Positions 47,973-60,364 of a DNA stretch of 64,000 nt are shown here, in pieces. Source of the DNA: Lojkania enalia. Taxonomy: Eukaryota; Ascomycota; Dothideomycetes; Pleosporales. Position 1 is the first letter of the stretch, and every line of letters begins with the position of its first letter. The DNA lies in assembly GCA_010094045.1 (NCBI GenBank), contig ML986586.1:162859-226858 (forward strand). Reading direction: 5' to 3'. Under the pieces are notes generated by a model. It had not been told where the DNA came from. It made no database searches and saw only the letters and a list, made by a program, of their open reading frames with translations. The translations under genes and the position numbers were made by a program.

Positions 47973-50900
47973 ATGCTCACAAATCCGCAGTCTAACGCCA
48001 TGCCGGCTCTACGCAAGTCGAGGACGTCGCGGACGACAACGCCGTACGCTGCGGGCGGCAACACCCCTCCCAGACAGGACTCCAGGAAAGAGAAGGCGCA
48101 GAAGTCACTGGACGCATGGATTGAACCGCCACCCAAAAACCCAACCCCGTCGTTCGAAGATCACGGATTCGCCCGCCACGGCGTCCTAGAGACCATGGCA
48201 CCTCTCGGAGTGCTTCCGTCCGCAAAGGTCAAGCAACGTACACGCGTCATGGGCGAGCCGGCTCCCCGTCGCATGGGCCTGGGCAAGAACGGAAGCATGT
48301 TTGCCGGCGAAGACGGAGTATCGACCCCAGAGACGACGCCCGCTCCGGAGCTTGACCGGGAAGATTCAGAGAAGCACGACGACGACGACGAGATCCGTGT
48401 TGCGTCATATCGCCCGCCAGAGGAAGACGAAGATGATGACTACGTCCCGAGCAAGAGCAAGGCAAAACACCACAACACAAAAACAACACCGGTCAGGGGC
48501 AAGACGCCCGTTGGAGGCAAAACGCCAGTGAATGCTAGAACGCCAGTGAAGAATGGCGTGAGTAAGAACTCTACTCCTCTTCGAAGTCCGGCGACCCAAG
48601 GTGCTCTTCCACAGCCCAGTAGCATTGCCAGGCAGCGGATCCAGATCGCAGTCAACGACGCCATGCAACGAGCCAACGTAAATCTACGACAGAATGTCGG
48701 TTTTGCTATCCGGCAATTGCATGAAGCCGCTCTAACCGATCCTTATTACGCCGACGTGTTGGAGGCAATCATTCATCAGAACCCTACGCCGGAGCAGTTT
48801 GCCGCCTTCCGCCAATTCATTAAGAACGCGAAGAAGAGAATCAAGCGGGAGGCGAGAATGCGAGAGAAAGAAGATTCACTATTTAACGCAGCATCGACTT
48901 CCACCACCAAGGCTGTAGAGGATGCTTCTCCATCCAAAAAGGCCGCCGCATCACACAACACCGAACCCGCGACACCCCCTGACCAACCTTTGTCGCCAAA
49001 CGATGTCATAATAGTCGACGTTCCGGAGGTTACTGCTACAAAAGACACCAACCAAGGCATAGCTCATCCACTTGACACTGCCCCCACTCTCCCGGCCACC
49101 CATTCACCCTCCCCACCATCTCACATGCCGTCAAAATCAACACAGAAGCAACAAGGTCCCGAGGCTGCCAAATCCCAAGGACTTGAAGTTGATGTAGAGA
49201 ATGAAGTATCGAGTAAAGCCCCCACCCCCGCTGCAAAGTCCTCCCCTTCAGCTATTGAAGGAAGTGACTCTGACCTTTCCGATGTCAACGAAGAAATCGT
49301 ACAAAATGGTCCGCCAGAGCCTGTCCAGCAAAATGGAAATAATGTCCCACCGATGTCCAAAAAAGCACGATCTGCTGCCATTGCGCGCACCGGGAAGAAG
49401 TTTAGAGCGAATTCCGCAAAGCCGAACGGAAGGTTCGAAAAGAAGCCACTCCCGAGTGCAAAAGATATCGCAGAAGACCTTGAATTGCAGGCGAAACGAC
49501 AAGCAATGGCAGAGCAGCAACTGTCTCGGACGGAGTTTAATCCCCCGCTATCCGACATGCGCTTTGAAGACGAGATGCTTGAAACTGAGTCTTTGACCGA
49601 GTCCCAGATTGCCGTAGGACCACCAATTGACAGCCATCGGCCAAAGCGAGCCTCTAGACCCCTACGCAATGGAGGAGACCTTACAATTCATCTCTATGCT
49701 GGTGGGAAGCGGGTACGAGAGGACAACTCGGCGCTCCTCTCACCCCAGCCTGATTCAGCTGCCACGACGCGCCCAACGACGCCAGCTATTGTCCCTCCAG
49801 GCCCAAAGCGGCTGAAGCTGAACAACGGCCAGGCAGCGAGGACGAAGCGATCGTAAGTACTTCCTTTCTCCGTGCTCTCAAGCCAACCCCTGTCATTTTC
49901 TTTCAGTGCCTAGGCGACGCTTGTACTTGTCTAGGTGCAAGGGTCACTTGGTCGACTGAGCAGCCTCTACGTGTTTTCACGTGTTTGCATTTTACTATCT
50001 GTCATTTTCATCGGAAAGAGACATTAGCTAATCATATTCGCACGTCTAGGCCCGTTAAAAATCGGGATGGGCCTATCGCAGGCATCCCGCATGTAGGTGG
50101 TGGCGGTCTGAGACCGTTGGGGCCTGATGACAATGCTCAAGTAAGTGCCACTCTAATTCCCGTTCGCCCAACCACATCATCCCTCCTTCATCCATCCACC
50201 ACCCCATCAACAACAATCTCGTGTTTTATTTTCCACAACACGCATGGTTTCCACAACTCTCATCACCCTTCCTCAATACCCATATTCTCCTCCGAACTCG
50301 TCTTTATCTTCACCACTAATTTCGTGTCAGGGTTCGCCACCTTCCGAGAGCGACGACTGGTGTGCAGCGTGCAAAGGCGCGGGCGAGTTTGTCTGCTGTG
50401 AAGGATGTCCACGCGTCTTTCACTTCCTTTGCCTGGATCCGCCCCGTGATGATGCTCCCGAAGGCTCTTTCTTATGTTATGAATGCACAGTGCGTTTCAA
50501 AGCCTCAGAAGAGCATGTGTCGAGAGCGTTCACTCCACTTGGCCCACTATTCAAGCAACTCGAGAGCACAAACACGCGAGCGTTCGCTCTCCCGCCTAAC
50601 ATTCAGAACTACTTCGAGAATGTCGAAGCCAAGCCAGACGGCTCGTATTTCGAAAAGACGCGCAAGTTCCCTTTGTAAGTTTGTCGCACAGCCTTCCGAG
50701 CCATATGTTAACACAGCCTAGGGCGAAAAGTAGCGGTTATGGCTATCAAAAGCCTGATTATTTGAAGACCGCCGACAACAACCACAAAACCGTTCTTTGC
50801 GCGCAATGTGGGAGTTCATCTGGTGGGAAGCGTCCGATGATCCAGTGTGACTTTTGTCACGCGTACTGGCACTTAGACTGTTGTGACCCGCCGCTCGCTA

Positions 50901-51740
50901 ACACGCCTCCTGTTAGCCTTGAGGCTACACATCGAGACGCGTGGAGGTGTCCACGTCACATTGATCACGACCTTCGCAGCGGTCTACTGTTTCAAAATGA
51001 TCTAAATGAGTTAGGCCGGGATGATGTTGAGATGAACGATGCTGCGCCGGCGCCTCGTCTCGCGCGTCGAGTCCGAAAGCCCAAGAAAGCTTCGGTCGTC
51101 GAGCCCATCATCTCACGCGGCACGCCCAACAATGGACTCATCGATATCATTAACGACTCTGACGACGAAACGGATGGCGAGGGTAATTATGTGTTCCCGC
51201 GAAATACACTTGAATTAGATGAGTCCAAAGACCAAAATTCGAAAGTCTTCCGCATTCCTGAGAAGGGCATCATCCTTGACTTCCTCACAAAGGTCAAACA
51301 GTATGTATCCCTTTCAAGTGCACCGAGTTCCTTGGCTAATTCATCTAGGGATCGCATCGAAAAGCAGAAGAAAAGCCGTAGGGATGCAAAAGCTGCTCAG
51401 AAAGCGGCTGTGAAACGCAAATCAACCATGGAGCATTTCGCCGCCCGTTCAATCCAGCAGCAACAGACAGCCCTGCATTTGATGCAATTGGCCCATAGAG
51501 AGCAAGACATTGGTTTGAATGAAACTAACGTTGATGCCCTCATTCTGAGTCTCACGGTAAGACATACTCTTATGCCTCACAATCCTTCGTAGGATCAGCG
51601 TTAATCATGTGAAACAGGCCGAAGCCCCCGTCGAAGTCGTTTCTGCCGTCGCCGATTCTGGGCCCGCTCCCATGACAGAGGCGAAGCGTGCCGAGATGTT
51701 GAAGCTCAAAGCATTGATCGATCGCGCTCTCGCCTCTTGA
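47973..51740 (+). CDS. Double-PHD-finger protein, Rco1-like (Rpd3S complex)
   Basis: Exons 47973-49852, 50050-50140, 50331-50674, 50722-51300, 51349-51556 and 51618-51740 give 1074 residues; ATG at 48000 is an alternative start. Rco1 anchors the Rpd3S histone deacetylase complex to methylated histone H3 in transcribed genes. PHD1 at about 667-714 has WCAACKGAGEFVCCEGCPR with FHFLCLDPP. PHD2 at about 799-852 has LCAQCGSSSGGKRPMIQCD with WHLDCCDPPLA and WRCPRH. The segment between them (PLGPLFKQLESTNTRAFALP) fits the fungal Rco1 Sin3-interaction region. The N-terminal 620 residues are Ser/Pro/Lys-rich, low-complexity and mostly encoded by exon 1. All five introns keep phase. I rate the Rco1 assignment good, but another double-PHD deacetylase subunit cannot be excluded. 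Confidence 0.85.
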
Positions 51741-52599
51741 GCCGTTGTCGATCCCTTCCTCACTTGGACTCTACCTTGCAGTTCATGATTTGTGTATTAA
51801 GGGCTTTTCCTCCGGTTCTTTTTTACCTCATTCCGTGGGAATATTCTTTTTTCTTTTTTTTTTTTTTTTTGTGCATTCCATTCTACCCCGACAAATATCT
51901 ATCTTGACCCTAAATGCATAGCGCGGAGTCTGCAGCATCTTTCCATTACCTCCCTACCAGTATGAGTACCATTTTGCTTTGCTATCAGTTATTCAGCTCT
52001 CCGGCACGGGCGCTTAGTGTGCTGGCGTTTTGGGCAGGTTACCTTGCGTGTTATGAGGAGCCAACGCAGTCTTCCGAAAGGCTTGATTTCTCTAGTGGAT
52101 GGGAATTTTGAGAGTTGCATACCACTGGGGCGGCGTTTCTTTTATGTAGTTTACGGATGGGATGGATAGGTAGTAGGTAGCAGACCTATACTTGCTACTG
52201 TAGTGGCTATTGTCTTGTTCCCATATTGATGTGTATCTTGTGCTTTCAATGACGTCGACATGCTGCTCACAGCAGGGTTTCGATGCGCCCCATCCAAATT
52301 CCCTAACCTCTAAATAATTTCAAGCTTTTGACCTTAGGTTGAAGAATAACTCGAGGCCGGATTCTCTGTCAAGAGAAAACGTGTGTACAAAGCATGATAG
52401 ACCATTGTTTTTTTTTTTTTTTGGCTAGATCAATTACGATAGTAGATCATACATGATATTAGTAATATGGGAATCAGCTTGAAGGATTACGAAAGTTGAG
52501 GAGAACAGTTGAGTGGTGATTGCACAAGTCATGTGCGTTAAAGAAGGCATCTAGACTTGCGAGGCATTACATTAGCTTGCATAGACTATATGATCTGAC
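51741..52599. other. 3' flank of RCO1-like gene
   Basis: Part of the convergent spacer. It includes T runs at 51854-51870 and 52408-52422. No gene is recognised. Confidence 0.6.
52408..52422 (+). repeat. Poly(T) tract, 15 bases
   Basis: A homopolymer in non-coding DNA between the RCO1-like gene and the cyclin-like remnant. Confidence 0.85.
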
Positions 52600-53283
52600 T
52601 GCCATATCGTTGAATGGTAGCGAAATGTGCGCGAATACGTCGTTCAATATACTTGCGGTCTGGTAGGCGTAGGGGTCGTATAAAACCACAAGCCGCTGTG
52701 GCGTGCATTCGGACCACGAACGCTTGCCTTCGAACTCGGAGTAGCGTCACTAATCAGGTTTCCGTAGAAAATGGAATTGGGCAGAGTAGCTGTTGAAACT
52801 ACAGGTGCCATAGTGAGATACCCAAGCGTGGTAGACGTGGAGGCCCTGGACGGTCTTATACATGTCATGAATCTTCCGAGAGACAACATGCCATAGCAGC
52901 ACTAAACTATCAGCATCATGAAAACGACAAGTTGCATAACCCGACAAGGCCCTTTTCATAAGTGATTTCTACGACTCATAAGGAAGTGTAAGCCATCAAG
53001 GTAGAGAACTAAGGTTAAATAGGCGGGTTCACGGTCATAACGGCATGCAAGACGAACTATATGGAGATAATTGGGTATGGTTCTTCTATTATTATCCCGG
53101 ACTTGAGCTTCCGAAATAGGGTAAAGGAGAGGGGCAACTGTCCGTTCCGAAGTTCCGTCAGAAGCCATTTCACTGCCAAACTCTATCCTTTGATATAGGA
53201 AATTTAGAAAGCTCGAAAGGTCTGCCTCGGCTAGGCAGATAGGAGGAAAGAGACTAGGAAAATAATGCAAATATTCTCCTGAC
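52600..53283 (-). pseudogene. Possible decayed cyclin-box gene
   Basis: The minus strand downstream of the asparaginyl-tRNA synthetase stop has patches that resemble a Pho80/Pcl-like cyclin box, in more than one frame. One frame reads TIPNYLHIVRLACRYD then YLTLVLYLDGLHFL, like the SIxxYLxRI and LVYIDRL helices, and ends in a stop near 52956. Another frame then reads LVLLWHVVSRKIHDMY, like the VHRLLLVAxMLAHKIHDDRYY helix, and VSHYGTCSFNSYSAQFHFL, like the VGGIS-x2-ELNxLE-x2-FL helix, before a stop. A last GC-richer patch near 52600-52700 is open. The pieces are in the right order and spacing, but stops and frame changes interrupt them and no good splice sites join them. A frameshifted pseudogene is most likely; an intact gene with unusual introns, or chance, remains possible. 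Confidence 0.3.
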
Positions 53284-55065
53284 TCAAGGCTTGCAACGCC
53301 CAAAATAGCGCGGGTATAGGCAGCAGTCACGGACTGTGTGCTGTTTGCAGAGCCACGCGAGGAATCGCTCGAGACCGAGACCGTAGCCCCCGTGTGGTGA
53401 GCTTCCATACCTGGAAGAAGATTAGCTATTGTGTGCTTGTATACCTAGAAGGTATAGAACTTACTTCCTCTGATCCGTGTACCAATAGTACGCAGATGGG
53501 TCAATATTCTCCCTAGCGAAGGCTGCCAACAGCTCCTCGTTATTGTCCATTCTCATACTACCTCCCACAATCTCACCGACGCCGGGCATCAAGCAATCAA
53601 CGCTCTCGGTGACCCTAAGGTCTTCTTTATCCTTTTGCATGTAGAAAGCCTTGATCTCTACCGGGAAGTGAGTAAGGAAAATGGGGCGATTGATGATATC
53701 AGTCATGCGACGCTCAGCAGCCTCAGCAATGTCGTCGCCAAAATTATGTGGTTCTCCGTCTTCATTGGGGATGTTGTGCTCAACGAGCCAGTCAATAGCT
53801 TCGGAGTACTTCATGCGCTTGAAAGGCCGCTCTGGCATCTGGAACTCGGGGTTGAGGTCTATGATGTATTGCTTGATGACAGGGTCTGCCATAGTGACTT
53901 CTAGTACTCGGCACATGACAAGCTCTAGGTGGTCCAAAAGGTCGTCGAAGGTAATGAAGTCAAGCTCGGCCTCAATGTGCGTGTATTCGGCCAAGTGACG
54001 GCGGGTGAGGGACTTTTCCGCTCGGAACGACTTCTCAATACAGTAGACATCGCCCATTGAAGGTAAGCATGTTTCAAGGTATAGCTGAGAAGACTGTGTG
54101 AGAAATGCCTCTTCGTTGTAATAGTGAAACTTGAAGAGGGTAGCACCACCTTCGACCTGGGTCTGCACGAGAGCGGGCGGGCTAACTTTTCGCAACCGGA
54201 GTTCTCGGTATACCTGGTTGAAAGCGTACTCAACAGCATCGCGAACAATGATAACTTTGGAAGCATGTTCGCCTCGCAGAGTAAGGTGTCGCAAGTCTAG
54301 CAATGTCGCGTGCTCGGTATCTTTAGACACTCTGTTAGTGATGGCCTCCTCGCCGCCGGCGGCTTTCCAAATATCGTGAATCCTGAAATAATCTGCATGC
54401 AGCTCACGGTTGTTTGGGGCCTTCGCTCCTGGCGGGACCTCTCTCAGTTCGCCGAGAACCTCGATGCTCGTCTCTCGCGTCAAGGTTAAGATGTCGTACG
54501 ACTTGGCGAGAATGCCAGAGAAAATGACCTGCATGAAACCATATCCGTCCCTCAGTGTGATGAAGACAAGCTCCTTTTGTTTTCTCTCTCGGTGTACCCT
54601 ACCAAATACTCTGACTCTCGTGCCCTTGACATCTGCGCCATTGCCCAGCTTGACCTTGGCGGGATCCGTCTCATCTAGCTTGATCTTTTCTGCTTTCGGC
54701 AGGCTCATGTCCTCCTCGACCACAATCTTCTTTGCCTCATCCAAGACCTTTTTCCTGTCTGCCTCCTCTTTCGTCCTCAGCGCAAGCAGTTCCTTCTCTT
54801 TTACGGCCTTCTTCTGTTGAGCTTTGGCATAGTTGATGGCCTTCTTTAACGCCGCCTTGGCCGCGGGCTTCCACTCTAGCCGTGCCTTCTCATCCAGCCC
54901 CTCTGGTACCTCTCCCGTCACGCTCTTACGTGTCAAGAACTTTGCGCCCTCGCCGTGGCTGAGGACAGCGAAGCCGAGTGTCTTGTAGGGCAAGTCCTCA
55001 GCACCAGTTTGAGTTGTGGTGTCTTCGCCAACATCCTCGTCGATGTAGTAGGTCTGGTCTGCCAT
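53284..55065 (-). CDS. DED81: Cytoplasmic asparaginyl-tRNA synthetase
   Basis: Exons on the minus strand 55065-53465 and 53410-53284 give 575 residues, close to yeast Ded81. It charges tRNA-Asn with asparagine. A Lys/Glu-rich N-terminal extension (about 50-130) with coiled-coil character precedes an OB-fold anticodon-binding domain starting near 145 ([18 protein letters not shown]). The class II catalytic core follows with motif 2 ([20 protein letters not shown]) and motif 3 ([15 protein letters not shown]), the latter only after splicing. [19 protein letters not shown] and the ending [15 protein letters not shown] separate asparaginyl- from aspartyl-tRNA synthetase. The intron at 53411-53464 is phase 2 with a CTAAT branch. 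A cytosolic form is expected because no mitochondrial presequence is visible. Confidence 0.96.
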
Positions 55066-56971
55066 TGTGATAGCGATTGTGGTGCGGGGAATGAGTTGTG
55101 GTAGACGTGGTCGCGGCCTTTGCTGCCCTCACAATTATAGAGGGGTGATTTGACTCACTGCGGTGGGGCTTGACTCGATAAACCCGATACTGAAACGCCT
55201 TATTGTGGCTAGTTGGGTGGCAGTGCGCGCTTTTCAGTCGAATTGATGCTTCTCAAATACGGCGTCGGATAGCGGTGAATTTTTACCTTATTCACTTGTT
55301 GCTCTCGTGCCAGTCGCGGAAGCTCTAGTGAACGTCGGAATGGTTTCGTGGGATGTTGACCAATAGACGGGATAGCAGCTGTGGCGTTGCATCCTGTGGC
55401 ACAAAGTAACCCCTCCTGGACCTGGACATTGGAGGTGACACGGAGTCATCCTCGATCTTCAGAATAGATAGAGGCGGATGCATTAGTATCTTGGTGAAGA
55501 CTGTCACCTGCGACAGCGTCACCGCGATCAATTCCGCGCTGACAAACCTTGGTCCAAAGGCCCTGGAAATCGAACAGTATATAAAGCCGCCGGTCCAACC
55601 GAGTACATATACGCCGAACCCCCACCCTCATCCTCCCTGTCTATTCTTGTTTTTATGGCAGATCCGAGCCTCTATACAGATCTGTTGCCTCTAAAAGGCT
55701 ATCAAGGTCTCCCACCGCTGCCTGAGCTAGTCCTCGCTATGTGGTATGCTACTTACAGGCTCAAAGCGAGAAGGCGTAAGATGGAAAGTCATCTGTAAAC
55801 TCTCCAACCGAGACAAAGAGCGAAGTCTACAATCTTATCGTAGCGTCCACTAGAAATTATCGGCGCGGAAATTTTGAATATTTTGCCTGCATCCGGCCAT
55901 TATCTACAGTGACTTATGAGTTTCTAGCTTCCACATCTACTATCTATATACTGATCTAGAGGAAGCGAAGTTCGCTACAGAGCTGTGGGAACACGTAAGG
56001 TGAGAATGTGAAGACCTCGACTTGTCTGACCTGATATTATACTGGCCGGGCTTAATAGTTCCTGAACTCCGCATCTATCGCGTCTGGTACAAACCATGGA
56101 CTATCATCCTATGGCTATATTTGAGGTGAAAGTGTTTACACCGGGTGAATCTAGATTACCAGAGTTGTGAAAGAATTCGGCCGACTATGATTAGAGCAAT
56201 TCGAGGCTTTCATCCCGTGGCTAGTAATTAATCAAGGACAGTTGTCGGCATTATTTCATCCAAGTACGAATGATGGGGGGAGAGATGACACCACAACGAG
56301 CTACCTGGATAGGCCACCCATTTTCTTTATGCCTAAAGATGTTTAAAGGTCAGAAGAGCGAATGAAATAGAGCATGATGCACGTAGTCGCGACATGTTTA
56401 GGAAAGAAAGTAGGGGCGCACACTGAAAATCACTAATGGTTGGACATCTGTCTGTTAAAGCGTGGGATAGTGTGGTTTCCCTGTTTGAAACTTTGTTGAC
56501 TACATGCTTCAAGTGCCTTTCATAGATTATCTTCGATTTCATGACGGAAATTCTTAGTCTTTCAAAAATTGGAACACTGGAGTGTTACTGTTATTGAAAG
56601 AGTAGTTTTACCCTAGAGGGTTAGAGATATATCGTACGAAAAAACTGAGGTTGAGGCCTTCACTATATTTCTTAAATACGCTACGGCTTTACGGATATAT
56701 AGTTTATTCCGAGGAGCTTAACCTTTTGCTCACCTTGAAGATATTGTTTTGCGAGTCTTCTCGACTCTAGTGTTTCCCGCATTTTGACCTTCCACTGTGG
56801 GTTACCATCCGCCATGCGCTAGACGTAGATACTAAGCTAGGCTTACCCTGTATGAATCTCCATTTGATGTTACGCCTCACTGGCATCTACGGCTTCCCAA
56901 AGTTCCGCCCCAGTACCTACAGATGGTCTATTCCTCTCCTAGAGTAGCATCGCCAATACTTTCTACCGTTC
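55066..56971. other. Large gene-free spacer, ASN-RS to SRP14
   Basis: About 1.9 kb between two minus-strand genes, AT-richer than its neighbours. It should contain the synthetase promoter (left end) and SRP14 3' UTR (right end). The open frames (55325-55531, 55446-55631, 55491-55694, 56333-56542) are short and resemble nothing I know. No repeat, tRNA or mobile element was recognised. Confidence 0.55.
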
Positions 56972-57475
56972 TCATCCTTTGGTCTCTCCTTCCACCGCCT
57001 TCTTTTTCTTTTTATCTTTCTTCTTCTTCTTCTTGTCTCGCTTCCGTAAGCCACTCATTCCCGCTTTGCAAACTTCCGCATAGCGTGCATAGAACGCATC
57101 GATCTGTCCGGGTGGCACAATCGTCGACAACTTGATCTTTTCAACATTTTTCCTGTCGGTGATTGGCCTACCCTTGCCGTCCCCTTTTGATGACACGTTG
57201 TTCGAAGCCCGTATCAAAATTGGAAGGGGGCTTTCGGGGTGCATATCCCATAGCGGGTCGTCAAGAACCTTGGTTGGAGAAGGAGCGTCGGATCCATGAT
57301 CAAAGGCTAGGCGCTTTTGCGTGAGATAGACGCTACCATGACCCTTTCTGCGGTTGTGCCCGAACAGGTCGGTGAGGCGCGCAAAGAACTGGGAGTGTCA
57401 ATTGGTCGAGCTCGTATTAATTGCTTACTTGTCTAGGGAACTCACATCATCGTTAGAAAGGTGTGCTTCGGCCAT
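56972..57475 (-). CDS. SRP14: Signal recognition particle 14-kDa subunit
   Basis: Exons on the minus strand 57475-57446 and 57388-56972 give 148 residues. Srp14 binds the Alu domain of the SRP RNA and takes part in elongation arrest of ribosomes making secretory proteins. Diagnostic stretches are MAEAHLSNDD joined across a phase-0 intron to FFARLTDLFGHNRRKGHGSVY-like sequence, then LTQKRLAFDHGSDAPSP, PLPILIRASNNVSSKG and KIKLSTIVPPGQIDAFYARYAEVCKAGM. The C-terminus is a lysine-rich tail (RKRDKKKKKKDKKKKK), common in fungal forms. It is head-to-head with SGD1, with only 184 bp between starts. Confidence 0.95.
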
Positions 57476-57659
57476 TTTGTGTACTCAATGCTCTAGTTTT
57501 ACCCTCCATGCGCGGTTGGGTATGCGGGGTTTCGGGGTGCTGAATTTAATATTTTGGCTAGTTAGGTGGGATGGTGATGTGCGTCGGCGGAAGCGGGGCT
57601 TTAACCCCGGCCATGTCAGAACTTTTTCTAAGCATACCATCTACCGTTCATTCAATACC
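57476..57659. promoter_or_regulatory. Short divergent promoter, SRP14 and SGD1
   Basis: Only 184 bp separate the start codons of SRP14 (minus) and SGD1 (plus), so the two genes must share a compact bidirectional promoter or overlap in their 5' UTRs. Confidence 0.55.
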
Positions 57660-60364
57660 ATGCGCCAGCGATTCGGAGGGCCAAAATTGCCTAGTGAGCT
57701 ACGGGCTCAGCTTGGGGGTATGTATACGTTCTTCCATCTGCGACGGTGTTCCCGAGGGGTAGAGTGTGGCTAGGTAAAGTTGAACTCTCCAGAGGGCGAC
57801 TAATTCACTGAAGGTCAAATTATCTTTAATGGGCAATACGCTAGCATGGATGAATGAGCATACAGTAATGTCAAGAGCAATTTGCTAATTCCTCCATAGA
57901 TCCAGCGAACCAAAGCAGAGGTGGCCGCTCCCGCAACGTGAACCCAAATCGAAAAGACCGACGGAAAGCGGAGCGCGAACAGAGAAAATCGCAGAAAAGA
58001 CAAGGCTGCGGGATCAAAAGCGGAGTGACACCTCGACGAGCTGATACAGAGGCGGATGATTTATTTAGCGAGGAAGAATATCCTCCCCGACCTATTCCAA
58101 GCGAAAAGGAGCCTCAGAAGCCCCTGAAGGGTATTCTGAAGAGGACATCGGATTCGGAGGCTATTCGCGATGCGGAATCTAGTCGCTCACCATTTCCAAT
58201 CATCTCTAGAGTAGTAAAGGACAGTCTTGCCCAAGAGAATGCCGAGATCGCGGCTTTAGAGAAGAAGTTGGGTATCAAGGGTACATTGGCTAGAGGAGCC
58301 GAAGATGATGGCCTAGAGGACTTGTTTGGTGATTTTGGTGGAGGGGATAGTGAAGAAGATATTTTCGGACAAGGAGCATCAAAGAGAACGAGGACAGAAG
58401 ATCACAAGTGGCTTGCAAGGAAGAGACGGAAGGCTCTTGGAAGCGAGGTACTCGAATTAAAGGACGATGATGCTAGCCTCGACGGTCTGGACGAACTAGA
58501 TTTTGAGAAATATGAGGAAGAGAAAGAAATGCACACTAGTTTGGAGGATACCTCCAATTTCGCTGGGTTCGGCACGAAAGATGGTGATGATAGCGATGAG
58601 GATGAGGTACAAGGTCATAGCCCGGCCCAATTTCGTACCAGAGAGAATCCATACGTCGCCCCCGTCCTAGTAGATGCCGCGCCAGTTCCCAAGTATGTGC
58701 CACCCTCGCTCCGAACCCCTCCGTCGTCAGACGAAGAGGCACTTTTGCGACTCAGGCGACAGACCCAGGGATTCCTGAACAGGCTTTCTGATGCAAACAT
58801 GCTCACGATTCTACGGGACGTCGAGCAGATCTATCAGAACAACGCCCGTGGTTATGTGAATACGACAGTTATAGACCTCCTTATTGGACTGTTGGCTGAC
58901 GAAACCACGCTTTTGGATACTTTCTTGATTTTACACGCTGGATTCATCGCTGCAATTTATAAAGTTATCGGGCCCGACTTCGGTGCGCAAATTGTGGAAC
59001 GCATTGTTTCCGAGTTCGACAGACACTATGAAAGAAATAGTGCCGGATCCGGCAAGCAAGTTACCAATATGATATCTTTGATTGCGCAGCTTTATAGTTT
59101 CCAGGTAGTTGGGACTAGTCTGGTATTTGACTATATTAAACTGTTCCTAGACGAGCTGTCCGAGATCAACATAGAGCTGCTTCTAAGGATAATCAAAGTG
59201 TCAGGCGCACAACTTCGACAGGACGACCCGAAATCTCTAAAGGAAATCGTGCTACTCCTCCAACGGTCGGTCGCTAAGGTTGGAGAAAGCAATCTGCCGG
59301 TGAGAACGAAATTCATGATCGAGACGATTAACAACCTAAAGAACAATCGAATGAAGACGGGAATTGGTACTTCTAATATGGTGAATGAATATACCACACG
59401 GATGAAGAAACAGTTAGGCACTTTGAATGCTCGAAATCTAAGGGGCACGGAACCGCTGCGAGTTGGCTTGGCTGATGTAAAGGATATTGAAAAGAAGGGC
59501 AAATGGTGGCTCGTGGGAGCAAGCTGGCGCCATGACACCCTTGAACAAGCGCTGGAACGAGAAATGCTAGGCAAGACAAAGAATCCGAAAGAATTGGACA
59601 TGCGGGAAGCAGAGGATGGAGAAATTGACCTGGTTCAACTTGCCCGAGAGCAGGGTATGAATACAGACATACGACGGGCCATCTTTGTCACAATTATGTC
59701 GGCTACTGATTGTAAAGATGCACACGTCCGCCTCATGAAGCTCAATCTAAGAAAATCTCAAGAGATGGAAATACCTAGAGTACTTGTGCACTGTGCGGGA
59801 TGCGAACAGTCGTACAATCCATATTATACCCTGGTTGCTCGCAAATTCTGCTCGGATCACAAATTGCGGAAGGTATTTCAGTTCACCTTGTGGGATGTTT
59901 TCAAGGGCTTAGGGGAGAAAAAAGACGGCGACGATACTTCAGCACATGAAGATGAGCCCAACACCGACGCCACATCTCTTAGGAGATTGGTCAATCTTGG
60001 AAAGCTTTTCGGAACTCTCATTGCGAACGACTGTCTTCCGATATCTAGCTTGAAGGCGCTTAATTTCCCTTACCTCCAGTCCAAGGCCAAAACCTTCGTC
60101 GAAATAGTGCTGGTTACCGTGATACTGCAGTCCGGGAGAGTAGCTGGAGGGGGTAGAGACAACAAACGACTTCTGGAAATTTTTATCAAAGTCGATGCCG
60201 CCCCTCAAATGATAACAGGCTTGCAGTTCTTTTTGAAAAAGGTAATTAGTAAATCGGACATCATGGCGAGTTCGGCCGAGAAGGAGGCTGTCAAGCGGGC
60301 ATGCAAGTCGGTAGTGGCGATGATGACGAGATTGATGGCTTCGACAACTTTGGATGAAGAGTAG
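57660..60364 (+). CDS. SGD1: MIF4G/MA3 nucleolar protein Sgd1/NOM1
   Basis: Exons 57660-57717 and 57900-60364 give 840 residues. The family (Sgd1 in yeast, NOM1 in animals) works in the nucleolus in small-subunit ribosome production; yeast Sgd1 was first found through osmotic-glycerol genetics. Order: basic N-terminus (RRKAEREQRKSQKRQ), acidic linkers, MIF4G domain at about 305-520 (GFLNRLSDANMLTILRDVEQIY, HAGFIAAIYKVIGPDFGAQ), then an MA3 domain from about 608 (DIRRAIFVTIMSATDCKDAH) and a C-terminal helical part. The short first exon is supported because MRQRFGGPKLPSELRAQLGD joins PANQSRGGRSRN across a phase-1 intron, as in other fungal Sgd1 proteins. It is divergent from SRP14. Confidence 0.92.
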
